Source: an uncultured Glaciecola sp.
GTDB taxonomy: Bacteria; Pseudomonadota; Gammaproteobacteria; Enterobacterales; Alteromonadaceae
Length of the DNA stretch: 64,000 bases
Reading direction: 5' to 3'
NCBI GenBank assembly: GCA_905479945.1
Contig: CAJQOP010000059.1
Span: 62,001 to 126,000 of the forward strand
Shown: positions 24,564 through 34,420 of the stretch, in pieces
How the letters are laid out: every line of letters starts with the position of its first letter
Numbering within the stretch: the first letter of the stretch is position 1
The notes under the pieces: generated by a model
The model's database searches: none
What the model saw: only the letters and a program-made list of their open reading frames with translations
Told to the model about the DNA's origin: nothing
Program-made: the position numbers and the translations under genes

Positions 24564-26288
24564 TCACGATGAGCAGCTATAGTGCGACAATCCACCCAGT
24601 GCAAAAAGCTCAAACGGTTTCAGCCGATAATATTTATCTTCTACACCTTTGGATTGCTCAGCGTATGGCTGCGTCATAACATCCTGTAGCTCTCGAACTA
24701 GAGAATAGTTGCCTGCGCTAGCTTGCTGATATGCAGGCACAACAAACCACTCTCTTAAAATGTATTTTGGATTAACAAGTTTCATTCTCTCAGAAAGCTC
24801 CTCACGAAAGTTAGGTGATACTGTATTAGCGCCGCCGATGAGAGACTTCCATTTTGTGAGCCAATTTGACCAGCGCTTATCCATCTCTTGGGAATTCTTG
24901 TAGAAGCTTTTTTTAAGTGGACCAATATCGTCAGGCAAAGCCGAAAGCTCTCGGAAGAAGATGGTGTAGTCGACTGGAGTTTGCGTCATCAGCGTTTCGA
25001 GCTCACTGAACAGCGCCGAGTCGAAAGTCTCAAGTCCAAGTTTGGCTGCCCACATCGTCTCCATTTGCGCTTGCATCACTATTGAAAAATCGTTTTGAAT
25101 ATCATCTAGCTCTTGCTGATATTCCTGATGCGAAGCTAGTAATGTCCGTAACGCAGAACAAAACATTTCGAAGTTACGTTGTGCTGCCACCGGCTGGTTC
25201 AAGAACGAAAAGTGCTGTCCGCCGCCTGTCCAAGACTGATAGTGCGGATTGAACACATCTAGGAAACCGAAGGGACCGTAATCAAGCGTGAAGCCGCCAG
25301 CCGCGCAGTTGTCACTGTTGAAGTTCCCTTGGCAGAAGCCAACGCGGATCCAGTTTGCAACAAGCAATGTAAGACGGCTGCGGAGTTCGCGCGCCAGCAA
25401 CACCACTTTTTCACCACGGCTCAGTTTGTTATCAATGACCTCACTATATTCACGATCAATCAAGTGCAGCACAATTTTCTCGAGTTCCTCCATCGCTTTT
25501 AGATGCTCATTCTTACGGGCACGGCGAGCGAATAGCTCCAACTGACCAACTCGAATGAACGACGGTGCAACACGCGTCGATATAGCGACGGGTTCCAATA
25601 TAAGCATGTCTGGGTCCATAGAGCGCGAGCCTTCGGAGTACCAAGGTCGCTTGACCTTCTCCGTTTTAGAAACATATAAACTCAGAGAACGTGACGTTGG
25701 CACGCCAAGAGAATGCATGTGCTCTTGTGCCAGGAACTCCCTGATACTAGATCGAAGCACGGCGCGACCATCTGCACCGCGGCAGTATGGCGTGCGGCCA
25801 GACCCTTTTAACTGCATTTCCCAGCGTTGACCTTTGATGACGGCCTCAAGTACGGAAACTGCGCGACCGTCTCCATAGCCGTTGCCAGTTTGGAACGGGC
25901 ATTGTTGGATGTATTCTGTACCAAAGATGGAAAGTGCATAGCCAGTCGCCCAGCCGACTTTGCTTAACGGCTCCGGAACGAGCGAAATATCGCCGGAGAA
26001 CATCCGAACGAAGTCTGCCGATTGGGCCATGCTGTCGGCGAAGCCAAGTTCGCGAAAAAAGTTTTTACTGTGAGCGACATACTCGGGTTCATTAATTGGC
26101 GTGGGTTTAACGGGAACATAATGGCCGGTGAATACTTGTCGCGGCTCGTGATCAGCGCCGTCTGCTTGAGCGTCAGGATCTCTATTGAGAGTATCCATAA
26201 GTGAATAGTTAGCCAATTTTGCGAGATCTTCTAGCGTCGCGACGGAGTCCACTGTGACTTGACCCCGAACTTGTTCATTTACCTTCAC
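24564..26288 (-). CDS. selO: SelO/YdiU protein adenylyltransferase (Cys form)
   Basis: A 574-residue pseudokinase-fold enzyme that transfers AMP from ATP to proteins in redox control. Characteristic motifs are [52 protein letters not shown] and DYGPFGFLD. The C-terminus ends Cys-Ser-Ser; in eukaryotic selenoprotein O this position is selenocysteine, so here it is a Cys homologue. I chose a GTG at 26288 with GGAG 9 bases upstream; the frame also opens to a GTG at 26348. It converges on the heme A synthase gene. Confidence 0.88.
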   Translation of the reverse strand: MKVNEQVRGQVTVDSVATLEDLAKLANYSLMDTLNRDPDAQADGADHEPRQVFTGHYVPVKPTPINEPEYVAHSKNFFRELGFADSMAQSADFVRMFSGDISLVPEPLSKVGWATGYALSIFGTEYIQQCPFQTGNGYGDGRAVSVLEAVIKGQRWEMQLKGSGRTPYCRGADGRAVLRSSIREFLAQEHMHSLGVPTSRSLSLYVSKTEKVKRPWYSEGSRSMDPDMLILEPVAISTRVAPSFIRVGQLELFARRARKNEHLKAMEELEKIVLHLIDREYSEVIDNKLSRGEKVVLLARELRSRLTLLVANWIRVGFCQGNFNSDNCAAGGFTLDYGPFGFLDVFNPHYQSWTGGGQHFSFLNQPVAAQRNFEMFCSALRTLLASHQEYQQELDDIQNDFSIVMQAQMETMWAAKLGLETFDSALFSELETLMTQTPVDYTIFFRELSALPDDIGPLKKSFYKNSQEMDKRWSNWLTKWKSLIGGANTVSPNFREELSERMKLVNPKYILREWFVVPAYQQASAGNYSLVRELQDVMTQPYAEQSKGVEDKYYRLKPFELFALGGLSHYSCSS

Positions 26289-26388
26289 TTTTGAATTCTC
26301 CAAGTTTATTTGATCGCCTATTGCGCGCAGGCTTAGTGTGGGGCGCACAAACGGCTTAATGGCAGAAGCGACAATGCAAACCTAAACA

Positions 26389-27621
26389 CTATATTTCGTG
26401 ATTGATCCGGTGATTTAGCTCGTCGATTATTTGATTCGAAAGACTAATAAAGGCCACAAGACCGGCATCTGCTATTACCCTTTCATCAATAAGAAGCTGC
26501 AAGACCTCCTGTTGAACATCCACTGCCTGCACTCTGAATAGCTTTAGTTCAAGGTGGTCTGTTGCGGTTTTCGCTTCGCTACGAACGGCCAGTAGTTTGC
26601 TGTAAAACGTATCAACCCTATCCTTCTTTTCCTGCAGATGGCGGCGATATAAAGTAAACATTCCACTTCCGAACGCAACAATAAGTGTGAACACTAGTGC
26701 AATAATATCCACGTTTTTTTCAATAAAACTAGGTTTGTCTCGGTTGAGAAACTGTCTGCTGCCCTCGTGCAATGGAAGCATTAGGTCAACCGGATTGAAT
26801 CTAATATCTAGCTCACGCATAACCAATGGATAATCAAGCGAGTACTCCTGAGCATTATTAAAAAGGTTCGTAGCAATATCAAACGCGACGTCAGTTGGAA
26901 ATTCCTCATGCGCAATCATTACAGTGCGTATTGATAGGGTTGTGACCGCTTTGTCGCTGAGTGAGTAATATGTGCCCTTCGGTAACAGAAACCTTTTGAG
27001 ATGATGATGTTTAAGAACAATAGCATCCGCAACAGATCCGTCCGGCACATCATTTTCATCAGAAAAGCTAAACAAGCGGTATCCATCAAGTTGTTCGATG
27101 CTCTCATTCGTTAATAGTCCACCGAAAATAAAGTACACATCTGGATTGATGGTCCAAGGGTTGTCTAGTATTTCAAATTCATCCAAACCAATATTGAAGT
27201 CCGTCGCTAATTGAATTAATAGGCGATCTGCTGCGCCACCTATTGGGCCTGCGTAGATTTTTGAGCCACGAATTAGCTCAATGAAATCGCTAGGTTCATT
27301 CTTCAAGTTGTGCAAGACGTGCAGTACACTTGGGTATAATGGTGCGATAGTTACAACACCTGGTATAGGGTGGTCCGGTTCCTCTAACACCCCGAGGTCT
27401 ATCGATCTATTCTGAATGGATTTAAATATGTCAGATGGATTTGCCGCTTCAGCGAGTTCGATTATCAAGCCTTCTTCAGCCAATTGTTTTTTAACTGCCT
27501 CGGAAATAGATGGTGCTGGTAATTCAGTGGAAAAAGCTAGCGTTGTTTCGCGACTCTCATCACCGCACGATGCCAGCAAAATGAATAGCAAACACGTGCC
27601 AGCGAATCTAAAAGTGAGCAC
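26389..27621 (-). CDS. TAXI-type TRAP solute-binding lipoprotein with C-terminal membrane segment
   Basis: A 410-residue protein with lipobox LASC (Cys19). Residues 25-285 resemble the TAXI family of TRAP solute receptors (IQNRSIDLGVLEE, GSKIYAGPIGG, PLHEGSRQFLNRD). A membrane helix follows at about 302-322, then a coiled 90-residue cytoplasmic-side tail. TRAP permease genes are absent nearby. It follows a YHS-domain gene 2 bases downstream of that gene's stop, so the two are co-translated. The protein may be a sensor or an orphan receptor rather than part of a transporter. Confidence 0.72.
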   Translation of the reverse strand: MLTFRFAGTCLLFILLASCGDESRETTLAFSTELPAPSISEAVKKQLAEEGLIIELAEAANPSDIFKSIQNRSIDLGVLEEPDHPIPGVVTIAPLYPSVLHVLHNLKNEPSDFIELIRGSKIYAGPIGGAADRLLIQLATDFNIGLDEFEILDNPWTINPDVYFIFGGLLTNESIEQLDGYRLFSFSDENDVPDGSVADAIVLKHHHLKRFLLPKGTYYSLSDKAVTTLSIRTVMIAHEEFPTDVAFDIATNLFNNAQEYSLDYPLVMRELDIRFNPVDLMLPLHEGSRQFLNRDKPSFIEKNVDIIALVFTLIVAFGSGMFTLYRRHLQEKKDRVDTFYSKLLAVRSEAKTATDHLELKLFRVQAVDVQQEVLQLLIDERVIADAGLVAFISLSNQIIDELNHRINHEI

Positions 27622-27623
27622 AA

Positions 27624-28136
27624 TCAGTGATCTATCTGAAGGAAATTACTGTCTGCTTTGCTGCGAAAATCAGCAGGTTGGCTATTCCAAAGGGTGCGAC
27701 CATTGGTAAATCCGGTAACCTCGAATAGAAGGAGCTTATCGTCTTCAATCTTGAAGTTGTCGTACTGCGGACACGTTACTCTGCCAAGCGCTAATGTAAT
27801 TGCACAAAAGCCATTGTACTCGGGTAAATATCGCCCGGGCTCTTCAAGGAAGGACACGCGGTTATTGTCGTTGACAAACAAATACTTAAGTCCGTTGTAA
27901 GACGAAGCGAATTCTTTTGATCCAACTAGAGGGCCGCCATCTTGTCGATAGCTTACGAGATCGTAGCCGCCGTTCGCAACACCATCAGGTTCACACAAAT
28001 TATGAGGAATCGGTTCTGAAAAAGACTGTGCAGTATGACGCTTATCCATCATCGCGGGTTCGGTTTGACCAAGCGCTGAAGCTGACAGCGTAATTCCGAT
28101 CAATAACGAGAAAACTCTCGTGACATGGGCATTCAT
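27624..28136 (-). CDS. secreted YHS-domain protein
   Basis: A 170-residue protein with a signal peptide (cleavage near ASALG). The central part is a YHS domain: GGYDLVSYRQDGGPLVGS, then FASSYNGLKYLFVNDNNR and FLEEPGRYLPEYNGFCA. YHS domains are small, often metal-associated and sometimes fused to copper transporters. The exact role is unknown. It is the first gene of a two-gene operon with the TAXI-like protein, separated by 2 bases. Confidence 0.75.
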   Translation of the reverse strand: MNAHVTRVFSLLIGITLSASALGQTEPAMMDKRHTAQSFSEPIPHNLCEPDGVANGGYDLVSYRQDGGPLVGSKEFASSYNGLKYLFVNDNNRVSFLEEPGRYLPEYNGFCAITLALGRVTCPQYDNFKIEDDKLLLFEVTGFTNGRTLWNSQPADFRSKADSNFLQIDH

Positions 28137-28313
28137 TTTTACTTCCTTTTGAACCTAGGTTAGCAAGAATAAACCACATCCCTGATCTATTCAATATACT
28201 TTGATTTGGGGCCCTTTAGGCATAATCTGACCAGTATGGGCAATGTCATCAATGACTCCTTGGGCATATTTACACACCATGAATTCGTCAAAAAATATTT
28301 GCTTTAAGAGATT

Positions 28314-28348
28314 AAAAGGGCTGGCCCCACTTTAGAACCAACCCTTTT
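28314..28348 (-). terminator. terminator-like hairpin after TonB receptor
   Basis: AAAAGGG.TGG and CCA.CCCTTTT form a stem of about 10 bp with one mismatch and a 13-base loop. It lies 22 bases after the receptor's stop codon. Flanking A/T tracts make it usable in either orientation. Confidence 0.6.
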
Positions 28349-28370
28349 ATTTTCAGATATTATAAATCCA

Positions 28371-30980
28371 TTAGAACCTATAAGTTCCTTTCAGATACAT
28401 GAATCTGCCTTGCCCACTATGCACAGACTGCACATAACCGACAAATTCATGATGACTAAATGGCGGCTTTTCATTCAACAGATTAGTTGCACCAATAGTC
28501 AGTGTCGTGTTGTCTATGCCGCGATAATTGGCGACAAGGTCAACTGTAGTCATAGAATCAACGGTTTTATCTTCAAAGTTAGAATCAGCATCACCCTCAA
28601 ACTCACCAATGTAGTTAATTGCTAAGGTTGCGCCGAGGTCTTCCAAATTCCAATTTACCGAGGTGGTATGACGAACTTCTGGCTGCTCAAATTGACCTTC
28701 TTTTAAGTTTAAGCGTTTATTGCCATCAGCTCCCGGTCTGAACTCTTCATACTTCAACACATAGTTCATTACAAAGCCGAATTTGAATTCACCCACATCA
28801 CTCGTCAATTTATAACCCAAATCGAAATCAATCCCGGTGGTTTCTACATCTCCAATATTTTGGAATGAATCGAAAATACGCACCACTTCACCAGGATCAT
28901 TTGGATCTGCTGTTGGAATGCGCACCACAACCTCCTGATCATTACTGAAATTGTCGAACACAAATTGCGTATCTGAATCAATAATGTCCTCAATATCATA
29001 GCTATAATAATCAAGCGAGAAATCTAAGTCTTCACTGATTTCAAAAATCATACCTAGGTTAAAGCTTTTAGATTCTTCCGGCCCTAAATCAGGGTTACCT
29101 GCAAATATAGCGGTGTATTCTGCAGGTTGGCAGCCTATATTAACCGCATCACAGCGACCGTTATCCACTAAGTTTGGAGATTCATCCGTGCGACCCAATC
29201 CAAGTTGATGTAATGACGGTGCTCTGAACGCCGTACCATAAGAGCCTCGGAAGGAGAGATTATCCATGGCTTTATACAAGAAAGATATTTTAGGGTCAGT
29301 AGTCGTACCAAAATCACTATAATCTTCATAACGAACAGCAATTTGAACTTCTAAATTATCTAACAGTGGAATTGCAAATTCTGCGGCAATTGCGGTGCTA
29401 TCTCGCTGGCCATTAGCTTGAGTGGCCTCGGTACCAAAAACTTCACCCCGCAAGAACTGGTCATCTGGATTATCGCTGATGGCTTCTTCACGATATTCCG
29501 CTTTTAAAGCAAGCATGATCTCGTTCCCATCTATATCAGCAATTGGGCCAGATATCGTCGCGTCGAGCGTCTTATTCGTGGACTTACCAATACGCGTTGT
29601 TGTAGTTTCAATGAAATCTAAGGCTTCTTGGGTATTTGTAGAAGGTTCAAAGGGATTCCACAGTTCGCTATCAATCGCTTCTTGGACTCGGCGTGAATTC
29701 GGAAAACCGTCAACACCGCGTTCTACTGATTCACTTTTAATGTAGCTGTAAGCTGCTTCCCAGAACCAGTCACCAAATTCACCATTTAGCCCCATGATCA
29801 CTCGGTAATAGTCAGTATCGACGCGTTTTTCTCTATTGCCTATGTCAACCGTTCGGCGGCGCATGGTCAGGTCTTGGCCGAAGTATAGGCTCGTTGGATC
29901 GTCGGCAAATGGATGGTTTGCATTATCGCCGTCCATGAATAACTCGTTGAAACTAGGGCTACCAGCGCCGCGCACAATAGATTTGGAGTTTTGACCATTG
30001 AAGTCAACAAAGCCTTTTAGCTCATCAGTTATTTCATAGCGACCCAGGTAGTTGTAACTAAAACGTTCGGCGTCGGGGATCATTGTCATGACAGGAGCAT
30101 AGTCATATCGACAAAGGTTGTTTGCACGATCAATGTCTTGAGGTGCGCAGCGATCAACGCCGAACTCATCGATTATCCTAACAGTAGGATCCGAGCGCAG
30201 CGCTATGGTACCGGGAATGCCGGATGAACTTCTAAAATCTACCGCATCAGGATCGTTTGGTCGCAAGGATGCTTGGTTTGCTGATCTCGAATATGAACGG
30301 TCACCATACAGGACTTCTTCACGGTCAAAATAATCAAGGATAAAGGTGTGGCTAAATTTATCACCACTATTACCCATGAGCACACTGACGTTTTGCTCTT
30401 CACCGCCACCGTCGGCAGTGTCTCCATATTTAACCGATACTTCGGCGCCGTCAAAGTTATCCTTTAGCACTACGTTAATAACACCGGCTATGGCATCTGA
30501 ACCATAAGTTGCTGATGCGCCATCTTTAAGGATGTCTACACGAGCGATGGCCGACAGTGGGATATTATTGATATCCACAAATGCGGTGTCGATGCCTTTT
30601 GCGAAGGGTGATACTGACACTCTGCGACCATTGATTAAGATGAGCGTTGAATCTGCCCCTAATCCACGCAATGACACACTTGATCCACCGTTAGCAGTAT
30701 CGTCACTGCTATTGCCTTGGGTTGAGAATGTACCTTGCCCAGAAATTGGGAGTTTAGTGAAAAGACTTATTAGGTCGGTAACACCTGAGTTGGCGATGTC
30801 GTCTGCACCAATGGATGTTAATGGTGAAGGTCCTTCCATGTCGGTTCGTTTTATCAGTGAGCCGGTGACTGTAATGCGTTCTACATTTTTTTCATCTTGC
30901 GCTACGGCAATATTAGAGCCTAATGCTAGGCATACTGCGGAGGATATTGCTGCTAACTTCAATATTGAATTTTTCATCAT
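28371..30980 (-). CDS. TonB-dependent outer-membrane receptor
   Basis: An 869-residue protein with signal peptide (ending AVAQDE). The TonB box/plug region contains ITVTGSLIKRTD and VSLRGLGADSTLILINGRRV, with DILKDGASATYGSDAIAGVINVVLK. The C-terminal barrel ends MYLKGTYRF with the terminal aromatic expected for BAM recognition. This plug type (GSLIKR.D..GPSPLT) is common in receptors for carbohydrates and other nutrients in marine gammaproteobacteria, but the substrate cannot be deduced. It is transcribed alone. The real start could be the second Met. Confidence 0.9.
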   Translation of the reverse strand: MMKNSILKLAAISSAVCLALGSNIAVAQDEKNVERITVTGSLIKRTDMEGPSPLTSIGADDIANSGVTDLISLFTKLPISGQGTFSTQGNSSDDTANGGSSVSLRGLGADSTLILINGRRVSVSPFAKGIDTAFVDINNIPLSAIARVDILKDGASATYGSDAIAGVINVVLKDNFDGAEVSVKYGDTADGGGEEQNVSVLMGNSGDKFSHTFILDYFDREEVLYGDRSYSRSANQASLRPNDPDAVDFRSSSGIPGTIALRSDPTVRIIDEFGVDRCAPQDIDRANNLCRYDYAPVMTMIPDAERFSYNYLGRYEITDELKGFVDFNGQNSKSIVRGAGSPSFNELFMDGDNANHPFADDPTSLYFGQDLTMRRRTVDIGNREKRVDTDYYRVIMGLNGEFGDWFWEAAYSYIKSESVERGVDGFPNSRRVQEAIDSELWNPFEPSTNTQEALDFIETTTTRIGKSTNKTLDATISGPIADIDGNEIMLALKAEYREEAISDNPDDQFLRGEVFGTEATQANGQRDSTAIAAEFAIPLLDNLEVQIAVRYEDYSDFGTTTDPKISFLYKAMDNLSFRGSYGTAFRAPSLHQLGLGRTDESPNLVDNGRCDAVNIGCQPAEYTAIFAGNPDLGPEESKSFNLGMIFEISEDLDFSLDYYSYDIEDIIDSDTQFVFDNFSNDQEVVVRIPTADPNDPGEVVRIFDSFQNIGDVETTGIDFDLGYKLTSDVGEFKFGFVMNYVLKYEEFRPGADGNKRLNLKEGQFEQPEVRHTTSVNWNLEDLGATLAINYIGEFEGDADSNFEDKTVDSMTTVDLVANYRGIDNTTLTIGATNLLNEKPPFSHHEFVGYVQSVHSGQGRFMYLKGTYRF

Positions 30981-31358
30981 ATGTTCCCTATGTATTGATC
31001 TTAGTTCACATACTCCATACTGCGTGAACCTTTGTTATAGCAAGTAACTGCTTTTAAACAGCATAATTGTTATAACACATAGGGGTTGATTAATTTTTGT
31101 ACAATTGAGTTTTCCGTAGAAATAAATGTAAGTGGATGTTTTTTAGGCGAATTTAAAATGTTCAATTACGTCTATAATTACCATCATCTTATTGATAAGC
31201 GTGATATTTATTTTCCCAGCGCAATTTCGTCATAAACCTTAGTGTAAATAATGTCACCCACTTAAGAAAATGAACGGAAACATGAAGCACCTAAAATCAA
31301 TAGCACGCGCAGCTAGCATCGTCATGCTCTGCGCTTATAATTTCGACTACCACTGCTA
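30981..31358. other. intergenic region upstream of the TonB receptor
   Basis: A 378-base gap between the receptor and VOC genes, both on the minus strand. It is AT-rich, with a TAGGGAA ribosome site before the receptor start. A GC-poor stem CTCTGC/GCAGAG near 31329-31370 flanks the end of the VOC gene. Nothing else is convincing. Confidence 0.35.
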
Positions 31359-31787
31359 TTATGCAGAGTTACTAAGAACACTACTACTATTTCGCTCTGC
31401 AGGTATATCAGATGAGTATTCAACAAATTCCACTTCAAGCCCGTTCGGATCATAGAAGTACATGTTTTTCCTATATGGGTTTTGTGCGCCATAATTATGG
31501 CCTTTGAACCCCGCATTGGTGAGTCTTGTCACTAGCGCATCGAGCGCTGTCACAACATAGCCCATGTGGCCGAAACCAAGATGCACGTCTTTCTTGATAG
31601 TCACATCGGCATTAGCATTTTGGTTAAACGTGAGAAATTGCCAATCATCTCCAAAGTGTATCCATTTGCTGCTTTGATCTTCCTCCTCTCCACTATCACG
31701 TACTATCCAATGAGGGAAGGCTGCGCGATAAAACGTAAGGGTATTTTCGATGTTATTTACGTCTAAATTTAAATGTTCCAAATGCAT
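31359..31787 (-). CDS. VOC (glyoxalase/dioxygenase fold) protein
   Basis: A 142-residue single VOC module. MHLEHLNLDVNNIENTLTFYR at the start and MYFYDPNGLEVEFVEY at the end give the two beta-alpha-beta-beta-beta repeats. The metal ligands would be His5 and a Glu near the C-terminus (EVEFVE), with GFGHMGYVV in the middle. It could be a glyoxalase, dioxygenase or resistance protein. There is no context that selects one. Confidence 0.82.
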   Translation of the reverse strand: MHLEHLNLDVNNIENTLTFYRAAFPHWIVRDSGEEEDQSSKWIHFGDDWQFLTFNQNANADVTIKKDVHLGFGHMGYVVTALDALVTRLTNAGFKGHNYGAQNPYRKNMYFYDPNGLEVEFVEYSSDIPAERNSSSVLSNSA

Positions 31788-31865
31788 ATTGTTTTTCCTT
31801 TTAGGTTAATTCCAGGCTAGCTTAATACCTCAAGCTAACTTGAGGTCAAGCCTTTTTGCATTAGT

Positions 31866-32663
31866 CTAAAAAGCAGCAGGTAAATGAGGGTTGGCTAATT
31901 GAAACTTTTTACGTCCGCGCAGATCCAATCGATTAACTAGGTTTGGGTGATGCATTTCGAATAAGGATTGATGCTTACCATTGGCTATCGCGATTTTTAA
32001 GCCGCGCTCGATTGCACTTGCAAGGTTTTTCCTATCGGGATGAACATAGAAAACCAAAGGAAGGGGGTAGTAGATTAACGTCGTCGGTTCTATTAATAAT
32101 GGGCAGGACTGATCGCTAAGTTCTGGTTGGTGCTCTTGTAAAAACTCTTTAAAAACCGTTTCAACCTCATTGGCTCCCAAAGCAATATAGTCGAATTTTT
32201 TATCTAATAAGCGCCCGAAAAGTTCATCCAAACTGCCCTTTTCTGAGACCTTAAAACCATTGTGCCTAAACAAATCGGCATCTGCCCAAGTAGCAGGAAT
32301 ACCTACCGTCATTTGCTGCAATTGTTCAAGACTGTCCAGCTTAGCAAAATGCTCCTTGTGCTCCTTAGATATTATCAGTAAACGGTGGCCCAATAACCCG
32401 CAGCAAAGCGCTTGCTCAATTACAATAATTGGCTTACCTAAAAATTTTTGATTGCCCGCCACAGTCACAAGCACATCACACTCAGTCGAAAAAATATTGC
32501 CTTCATCAATAGCACTTGGGTAATCTTTTTGGTCAACTAAAATCTCAGCTTCGAGCATACCGGCTTGTTCCAAGCACAAGGACAGAAGTTGGATCTCATA
32601 TTCACGCCTAGTGGAAGATTTATTGCCATTCCAAAAATGTATTTTTTGCTGGCCATTTTTCAT
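31866..32663 (-). CDS. periplasmic-binding-protein-like protein without signal peptide
   Basis: A 265-residue protein with the fold outline of an extracellular solute-binding protein (SBP_bac_3-like): KDYPSAIDEGNIF, VGIPATWADADLFRHNGF, LDELFGRLLDKKFDYIALG and LPLVFYVHPD. No signal peptide is seen in any in-frame start. The ATG at 32663 is used because the longer start at 32720 has no ribosome site. It is followed by nothing that looks like a transporter, and it lies next to a diguanylate cyclase gene, so a sensory role is possible. Low certainty for function. Confidence 0.6.
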   Translation of the reverse strand: MKNGQQKIHFWNGNKSSTRREYEIQLLSLCLEQAGMLEAEILVDQKDYPSAIDEGNIFSTECDVLVTVAGNQKFLGKPIIVIEQALCCGLLGHRLLIISKEHKEHFAKLDSLEQLQQMTVGIPATWADADLFRHNGFKVSEKGSLDELFGRLLDKKFDYIALGANEVETVFKEFLQEHQPELSDQSCPLLIEPTTLIYYPLPLVFYVHPDRKNLASAIERGLKIAIANGKHQSLFEMHHPNLVNRLDLRGRKKFQLANPHLPAAF

Positions 32664-32809
32664 ATTTTTGTCTCTGAGTGAAATCGTAATGTGATGTATA
32701 GAACAAAGATATTCAAACAACGTGCTGCATTATTTGAGGCAGGTAACTTATTCCATGAGGCGGATAATTTGATACTGCGAGGCAACGACGATTAACTCGT
32801 TATTGTACA

Positions 32810-33826
32810 TTAACTAATGGGCATGACTCTGTTACGACCCAATGTTTTGGCTTTGTATAACATCTTGTCTGCTCTCTCTAGCAGATCACTTGGTTGCTCA
32901 TTTTTCGCCTTCTGTGCAACGCCTACAGATACTGTCACATCACTGAGAACTACGCCAGTGCGCCTGTCTTTTACCGATATTTTCTCGATGGATCGTCTTA
33001 GTACATCCGCAACATGTCGGGCTTTCTGCAAATCAGCTCCAGGCATCAATACCACAAACTCTTCGCCACCATAGCGAAATACTTGCGCGTTTTCGCGACA
33101 TCCAGACTGTAACTTCTTTGCCACGGCCTTTAACACAAGATCCCCCATCAAATGACCATGAGTGTCGTTAACGACTTTAAAGTGATCGATGTCGATTAGC
33201 ATCAAACACAGCTTGTCTATACCCATTTTACTTTCTAGCTCAGAATCGAAATAACGCCTGTTACATAAACCGGTGAGTGCATCGTACATTGCATCTTGCT
33301 GGCTTTCTTGCAGTTTGGCTTTAAGTGATTTAATTTCGTTTTCAGCTTTTGACAATGCGCTACTGAAGCTGCTAGTGCTTTGTCGTATAGCTTGCGATTC
33401 TTTTACCATATTTCGCACTAAGGCCATGACCTCTTTGACCGTTAAGCCTTCTTTTTCTACTTTGGCTAGGTTGTCTAGGCTGGCGTCCATGACAGTTTTG
33501 AATTGAGTTGTATCTGCCTGAGTGTCTTTCATCGATTGAGATACTTCTAACACCATAGCCTCCATGCTCTGTCGCAATTGCCAAGCATCGACTTCCTGTT
33601 TTTCTGATAAGTAGTTACGATATAGCTCCTTGGCTTTGACCGTGGAGAGCGGATGGCCTTTCTCCAAACTTTCATCAATATCTTGATTTAGCTGTGGGGA
33701 ATCATTAGAAACATATGTATACCAAAGGGCATAGTTAGTCGGGATTGCAGATATTTTATGCTTTAACAACAACGGCAATGTGCTTTTAAGTATTTTGAAT
33801 GATTTTTCGATTTCAGTATTAGACAT
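32810..33826 (-). CDS. diguanylate cyclase
   Basis: A 338-residue cytoplasmic protein. Residues about 1-175 are helical with coiled-coil character, and the GGDEF domain spans 180-335. The active-site motif is GGEEF (253-257), with the flanking DIDHFKVVNDTHGH typical of active cyclases, so it should make c-di-GMP from two GTP. The inhibitory I-site RxxD is not conserved (RENA at the expected place), so product inhibition through that site is unlikely. It is transcribed alone on the minus strand. Confidence 0.9.
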   Translation of the reverse strand: MSNTEIEKSFKILKSTLPLLLKHKISAIPTNYALWYTYVSNDSPQLNQDIDESLEKGHPLSTVKAKELYRNYLSEKQEVDAWQLRQSMEAMVLEVSQSMKDTQADTTQFKTVMDASLDNLAKVEKEGLTVKEVMALVRNMVKESQAIRQSTSSFSSALSKAENEIKSLKAKLQESQQDAMYDALTGLCNRRYFDSELESKMGIDKLCLMLIDIDHFKVVNDTHGHLMGDLVLKAVAKKLQSGCRENAQVFRYGGEEFVVLMPGADLQKARHVADVLRRSIEKISVKDRRTGVVLSDVTVSVGVAQKAKNEQPSDLLERADKMLYKAKTLGRNRVMPIS

Positions 33827-33994
33827 AGAATCGCGCCTTGTTAGTAATACAAATAAAGCTTTTGCTCAATATTTGACAGATTAACGATAAGTGGCCCATG
33901 TTACAAATTTAGCGACGCATTTTTTTAAAAGAATTTTACACGCAAATAAAGAACTAAGCTGAAACCTAGGATGCCTCTTTATTTTTCCCGTTAG

Positions 33995-34018
33995 TTAAGA
34001 AATTAAGAAGTTAAGTAG
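33995..34018 (+). repeat. 8-bp tandem repeat
   Basis: ttaagaaa, ttaagaag and ttaagtag lie head to tail in the 374-base gap between the divergent diguanylate cyclase and the unknown three-gene operon. The rest of that gap is AT-rich with no convincing gene. Confidence 0.5.
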
Positions 34019-34200
34019 CAATTTACTTCATATTTTGCTTTCGCGCTTTGCTCAACAATTTCAGAAGTAATTAAGAAGCACGCAAAATTCGTTTACTTTT
34101 TAAGCATATTATACTAGTTTAAACAACGCCCAATATCATCATGGGTTTTTAAACACATTCACTACATAGCAGTAATTGTAGCCTCATAAGCGTTTTAAGG

Positions 34201-34407
34201 ATGAACTTTATGAAAGAGCTTGAAATTGCATTAGCTATTGCACTTTTCATTGCACTACCTTTTCTTATATTTTCAACTTTCCCATATGTAGTTGTTGAAG
34301 TTTCATCGCGCCTTCACCATTCACGTTTCACTGACTTACAAACCATGCTTACCAAATTATTCACTGCTGAAGCCTTTGCATTAGGTAATTTTAGTCAAAC
34401 CAAATAA
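34201..34407 (+). CDS. small membrane protein, first gene of an unknown operon
   Basis: A 68-residue protein with one long hydrophobic segment (residues 8-34) and a polar tail. No family recognised. It begins after TTAAGGATGAAC-like spacing and ends 13 bases before the next gene, so the three genes 34201-37089 are probably one transcription unit. Starts at the ATG or four codons later. Confidence 0.55.
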   Translation: MNFMKELEIALAIALFIALPFLIFSTFPYVVVEVSSRLHHSRFTDLQTMLTKLFTAEAFALGNFSQTK

Positions 34408-34420
34408 TTAAGGACACCCT

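Noticed and set aside
31270-31455. 61-codon plus-strand frame opposite the VOC gene end
   Set aside because: Overlaps a well-supported gene on the other strand and has no ribosome site.
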